Below, piece by piece: positions 42,170 to 47,447 of a stretch of DNA of 47,447 nucleotides. Source of the stretch: an uncultured Pseudomonadales bacterium (GTDB lineage Bacteria > Pseudomonadota > Gammaproteobacteria > Pseudomonadales > Balneatricaceae); contig CALKFY010000095.1 of NCBI GenBank assembly GCA_938084925.1, forward strand, positions 1 to 47,447, written 5' to 3'. A program made the position numbers and the translations under genes. Positions within the stretch are counted from its first letter, which is position 1, and each line of letters starts with the position of its first letter. The notes under the pieces are model-generated. The model saw only the letters and a list, made by a program, of their open reading frames with translations, had not been told where the DNA came from and ran no database searches.

Positions 42170-43265
42170 ATGAACCAAAATGCTTCTACTCGTGTAATCG
42201 TCGGCATGTCCGGTGGTGTTGACTCATCTGTCTCAGCGCTACTGTTAATGCAACAAGGATACCACGTTGAAGGCCTGTTCATGAAGAACTGGGACGAAGA
42301 TGATGGCACAGAATACTGTACAGCCAAAGAAGACCTTGCCGATGCGCAAGCGGTTTCTGACAAGCTAGGCATTAAGCTACACGTGGCTAACTTTGCTGCC
42401 GAGTATTGGGACAATGTATTCGAGCACTTCTTGGCCGAATACCAAGCTGGACGTACACCTAATCCAGATATCCTGTGTAACCGTGAAATCAAATTCAAAG
42501 CTTTTTTGCAGTATGCGCAAACTCTAGGAGCCAACTACATTGCTACGGGTCACTATGTGCAACGCCGTGGTGATGACGAGAATGCTCAATTAGTTAAAGG
42601 TCTTGATGGCAACAAGGACCAGAGCTATTTCTTACACGCTGTAGGCGCCAAAGAAATCGGCATGACCCTGTTCCCTGTCGGTGAACTAGAAAAGCCAGAA
42701 GTACGCGCAATAGCTGAACAACACGGTTTGGCTACCGCAGCCAAAAAAGACAGTACTGGCATTTGCTTTATTGGCGAACGCCGCTTTAAAGACTTCTTGC
42801 AGCAGTACCTACCTGCCCAGCCAGGTGACATCGTAACCGAAGACGGCAAAGTCATTGGCCAACACCAAGGTTTGATGTACCACACCATTGGCCAGCGCCA
42901 AGGCCTCGGTATTGGTGGCATGTCTGAGTTTGGTGATTCGCCATGGTACGTAGCTGACAAAGATCTCGACAACAATCAGCTGTTAGTTGTGCAAGGCAAA
43001 CAACACCCATTGTTGTTTAAGCCTGTGCTAACCTGCCAACAGGTAATGTGGATAGACGGCAAAGGCCCTGATATGTCCGCTGCACCAGTAAAACTACAAG
43101 CCAAAATACGCTATCGCCAAGCCGACCAAGGCTGTGAGATTACTGTTATTGGTGAGCCGGGCGCAAACGCTTACGAAGTGGTATTCGATGAGCCGCAGCG
43201 AGCTGTAACCCCAGGCCAGTCCATTGTCTTCTATGATGGCGACGTATGCTTAGGAGGCGGGATCA

Positions 43266-43273
<8 letters not shown>
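42170..43273 (+). CDS. mnmA: tRNA-specific 2-thiouridylase MnmA
   Basis: A 367-aa enzyme that makes 2-thiouridine at wobble position 34, using sulfur from TusE. The PP-loop is [18 protein letters not shown]; the catalytic cysteines are in [13 protein letters not shown] and [12 protein letters not shown]; the D-x-D region AKEDLADAQ follows the family. It is functionally tied to the tusDCBE genes in this window. The stop overlaps the hflD TTG start region. Confidence 0.97.
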
Positions 43274-45315
<2,042 letters not shown>

Positions 45316-45330
45316 GCACTTATCAAGACC

Positions 45331-45442
45331 CGTCATTGCGGCGGTACAAAACGTCATTGCGAGAAGCAACGCGGCGCGGCAATCTCTTCAAATCAGGCAC
45401 CAGTCTGCAAGAGATTGCCACGGCTTCCAGCCTCGCAATGAC
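45331..45442. repeat. Palindromic repeat element between purB and roxA
   Basis: GTCATTGCGAG (45353-45363) is the exact inverted match of CTCGCAATGAC (45432-45442), and GGCAATCTCTT (45378-45388) of AAGAGATTGCC (45409-45419), giving a long nested hairpin. A further partial copy, CGTCATTGCG, starts at 45331. The sequence type (CGTCATTGCGAG ... GCAATCTC) is a known dispersed palindromic repeat in many bacterial genomes. Likely a short non-coding mobile repeat; it could fold in the transcript downstream of purB. Confidence 0.82.
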
Positions 45443-45464
45443 ACCTCCCCTAAGGACCAATATA

Positions 45465-46628
45465 ATGCAGCCCCTAACCCATCTTGGTGATATACCCATC
45501 GAAGTATTCCTGCGCGACTACTGGCAACAAAAGCCTGTATGCATTCGCAATGCTTTTCCCGATTGGCAAGCCATAATTGCCGCCGATGAGTTAGCCGGCC
45601 TCAGCCTGGAAGCAGAAGTAGAATCTCGCCTTATCGAAAACCAAGGCGACATCAACGACTGGCGCCTAGTTAATGGGCCCATGAACGATGACACCTTTAG
45701 CAAACAACGTGATTACCCTTGGACGCTACTAGTACAAGGCGTAGACAACTTTGTACCCGCAGCCCATGACTTTATGTCCCAGTTTCGTTTTATCCCGTCT
45801 TGGCGCTTAGATGACCTAATGATCAGCTATGCCACCCAAGGTGCTGGCGTAGGCGCTCATTTTGACCGCTACGACGTGTTCTTAATACAAGGTGAAGGCC
45901 AGCGTCGCTGGCAAACAGGACAGCTGTGCAGCAGCGATTCCAGCCTAGCCGACCACTCAGACCTATGCCTGCTTGAAAACTTCGACCTAGATCAAACCTA
46001 TGATCTAGAACCAGGCGACCTACTCTACTTACCACCACTGGTCGCCCACAAAGGCGTAGCCATTAGTGACAACTGCATGACCTACTCCGTAGGTTTCCGC
46101 GCACCATCACACGGTGAAGTAATTGGTGGCTTTGCTGATTACCTAGGCCAAGAGCTAAGCGCCGACCTACGTTTGCAAAACAGCAAGCAGCAACAAGCAG
46201 CGGGTGAAATTTCTGCGGCAGATATTGCCAACCTAAGAAGCATCATTAGCCAACAGCTAACGGATGAGAACCTAGCCCAATGGTTTGGCAGCATGACAAC
46301 AGAGCCAAAGAACCCAGACCTTGACCTATCTGAAGAAGCCATGGACGAAGAAGAGCTCGCTAGCATCATCAAGGATGCCTACGGCGTAGTTCGGGTAGCA
46401 GAAGGCGTACGCCTAGCCTATACCTGGCAAGGCGATGGTGGCATGACCCTATTCGCCCACGGCGAAGCCATTGCCTGTCCACCAGAGGCCACAGAGCTAG
46501 CTATGGCACTGGCAAACAATTTGCTTATAGAAGTAGATCAACTGCCGAATTTGATGACAGACGATTCTTGTGAGGCTTTATTGTTGGTACTGCACAACCA
46601 AGGCTGGCTGTACTTCGACGACGAGTAA
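45465..46628 (+). CDS. roxA: 50S ribosomal protein L16 arginine 3-hydroxylase (RoxA/YcfD)
   Basis: A 387-aa JmjC-type Fe(II)/2-oxoglutarate oxygenase that hydroxylates an arginine of ribosomal protein L16. The N-terminal THLGDIPIEVFLRDYWQQKP and the metal site GAHFDRYDVFLIQGEG (His-x-Asp) with LPPLVAHKGVAIS (distal His) match the family. The C-terminal winged-helix region (from about 250) is present. An upstream in-frame extension would run through the palindromic repeat, so ATG 45465 with AAGGA is chosen. Confidence 0.93.
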   Translation: MQPLTHLGDIPIEVFLRDYWQQKPVCIRNAFPDWQAIIAADELAGLSLEAEVESRLIENQGDINDWRLVNGPMNDDTFSKQRDYPWTLLVQGVDNFVPAAHDFMSQFRFIPSWRLDDLMISYATQGAGVGAHFDRYDVFLIQGEGQRRWQTGQLCSSDSSLADHSDLCLLENFDLDQTYDLEPGDLLYLPPLVAHKGVAISDNCMTYSVGFRAPSHGEVIGGFADYLGQELSADLRLQNSKQQQAAGEISAADIANLRSIISQQLTDENLAQWFGSMTTEPKNPDLDLSEEAMDEEELASIIKDAYGVVRVAEGVRLAYTWQGDGGMTLFAHGEAIACPPEATELAMALANNLLIEVDQLPNLMTDDSCEALLLVLHNQGWLYFDDE

Positions 46629-46654
46629 GAAAAGTCTAAATATGCAAAAGATAG

Positions 46655-46674
46655 GTCGGTGTAATCACACCGAC
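46655..46674 (-). terminator. Hairpin between convergent roxA and PqqD-like gene
   Basis: GTCGGTGT-AATC-ACACCGAC, perfect eight-pair stem covering the stop codon of the leftward gene. Only a weak T-rich stretch follows on the minus strand, so it is a probable but not classical terminator. Confidence 0.5.
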
Positions 46675-47039
46675 TCCTCTGCCTCTTCTTCTGCGATTAA
46701 TCGCTTCGCTTTTTCTACGTCTAATGATTCAATTGGCGCCGATAAGTAATAAGGCAATTTCACTGGATCATCACTAAGCTCAATCATCTCGCCTTCCAAC
46801 AGTCTTTCAATAACTGAGTGTAAAGTCTCTGCTAAGTTTTCTGGCTTTTGCGGATATTGCTGACCTAAGTAATCAATCAACTGTGCAATTGAGTGCTTGC
46901 CATCGGCCAGTGAAACCACAGTACCCATCCAATCTTCCATAAGGGACGTGTTTTCAAGTTGGTTGATGTCTACCAAAGACACCTGATTTCCTTTTCGTGT
47001 AAAAACCACTCTGCGATAAAAATACTTTGAATTATCCAC
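46665..47039 (-). CDS. PqqD-like small protein, function unknown
   Basis: A 124-aa soluble acidic protein. The central DGKHSIAQLIDYLGQQYPQK and LAETLHSVIERLLEGEMIEL follow the PqqD-type winged-helix pattern used by peptide-chaperone domains of RiPP systems, but no radical-SAM enzyme or precursor peptide lies adjacent in the window. GTG start with GAGG 7 bases upstream. Could equally be a stand-alone helical regulator; the family call is tentative. Confidence 0.6.
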   Translation of the reverse strand: MDNSKYFYRRVVFTRKGNQVSLVDINQLENTSLMEDWMGTVVSLADGKHSIAQLIDYLGQQYPQKPENLAETLHSVIERLLEGEMIELSDDPVKLPYYLSAPIESLDVEKAKRLIAEEEAEESV

Positions 47040-47151
47040 TATTTGCCTCAGTAGCTTGTCTTGAGATTAGGTGCGTTCGCATTAGCCAAAACCCTATGCA
47101 AACGCCAGCTGAGTATAACTATATAGGAGAACAATGAGTTAACTTTGATCA

Positions 47152-47195
47152 AGGATCATACAGCTACAACCTTTGCTGTAACGGAGCATGATCCT
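47152..47195. repeat. Imperfect inverted repeat upstream of the PqqD-like gene and past rraA
   Basis: AGGATCAT (47152-47159) pairs with ATGATCCT (47188-47195), and ACAGC (47160-47164) with GCTGT (47175-47179). The 176-bp gap (47040-47215) contains no supported gene. No T-run follows on either strand; function unknown. Confidence 0.45.
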
Positions 47196-47215
47196 ATTTG
47201 TACACGATAAGACGT

Positions 47216-47447
47216 TTACCAAGTCAATTCTTTATCAGATACCAATACGCCGTTGTTATCTGCATACAGGTAGTCACCTGGCTTAATGGTAGTGCCACCA
47301 AAGGTAACTGGTACGTTTAAATCACCCAAACCTCGTTTGTCGGTTTTCATTGGGTGGGTTGCTAGTGACTGCACACCTAGATCGATCTCACCAATAGCAT
47401 TAACATCGCGGATGCAGCCGTAGATTATGATGCCCTGCCAGCCGTTC
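47216..47447 (-). CDS. rraA: Ribonuclease E activity regulator RraA, C-terminal 77 codons (partial)
   Basis: The 5' part lies beyond the right edge. The visible part translates as [20 protein letters not shown], then [40 protein letters not shown] and [13 protein letters not shown], matching the RraA C-terminus ([20 protein letters not shown]). RraA binds RNase E and lowers its activity. Some family members are aldolases (HMG/CHA aldolase), but the length and end fit RraA. Confidence 0.88.
   Translation of the reverse strand, partial: NGWQGIIIYGCIRDVNAIGEIDLGVQSLATHPMKTDKRGLGDLNVPVTFGGTTIKPGDYLYADNNGVLVSDKELTW

Noticed and set aside
45336-45464. N-terminal extension of roxA
   Set aside because: The extra 43 codons run through the palindromic repeat and do not resemble the family; ATG 45465 has a ribosome-binding site and fits the family N-terminus.

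Overview
The window is a chromosomal segment of a gammaproteobacterium, most likely a marine one in the Oceanospirillales/Pseudomonadales range. The evidence is the core gene order: uvrC-pgsA-uvrY, tusDCBE-serS-crcB-rarA-lolA-ftsK, aat-bpt-infA-clpA-clpS-cspD and mnmA-hflD-purB. Base composition is moderate. No rRNA, tRNA or CRISPR array was seen.

Layout. 1-218 is the end of an IS3-family insertion sequence that runs off the left edge. 285-10606 holds host genes: a purine phosphoribosyltransferase, propionyl-CoA synthetase, a degenerate-GGDEF/EAL protein, uvrC, pgsA, a UvrY/GacA response regulator, a DMT exporter, an isolated hpaD ring-cleavage dioxygenase and a bacterial voltage-gated cation channel. 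10744-23280 is a 12.5-kb tailless-phage prophage. 23281-47447 is again host: a XRE regulator, a tiny single-helix membrane protein, ahcY, hspQ, yccA, the tus sulfur relay genes, serS to ftsK, a CheW/CZB protein, the N-degron genes (aat, bpt, clpS, clpA) around infA, cspD, rluE, moaE, mnmA, hflD, purB, the ribosomal oxygenase roxA, a PqqD-like protein and the 3' part of rraA.

The main discovery is the prophage. It encodes a HUH rolling-circle replication protein, an FtsK/HerA-type packaging ATPase, a protein that reads like a PM2-type double-jelly-roll major capsid protein, many one-helix membrane proteins (an internal-membrane virion), a stalk/spike/fibre module and a lysis module. There is no terminase, portal, tail gene or integrase. 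Its boundaries are an exact 24-bp direct repeat (10744-10767 and 23257-23280). The right copy continues into a near-perfect match to the gammaproteobacterial dif site (23263-23290). The left copy has the dif XerD arm and central region with a diverged XerC arm. The element therefore appears to be a corticovirus-like phage that integrates at the chromosome-dimer resolution site using the host XerC/XerD recombinases. This also places the window at the replication terminus, with ftsK, whose product activates XerCD at dif, only about 9 kb away.

How the phage genes fit together: two outward-facing repressor-like genes sit at the ends (10867-11130 and 22758-23186, both minus strand). A hairpin-rich control region (11140-11420) precedes the replication genes and rep. 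A terminator (15869-15905) separates ATPase expression from the virion operon. The virion operon starts with a 47-aa membrane protein and the capsid gene, then runs with repeated stop/start overlaps through the spike proteins to lysis. Family assignments rest on motifs and fold-level resemblance read by eye; no database search was possible.
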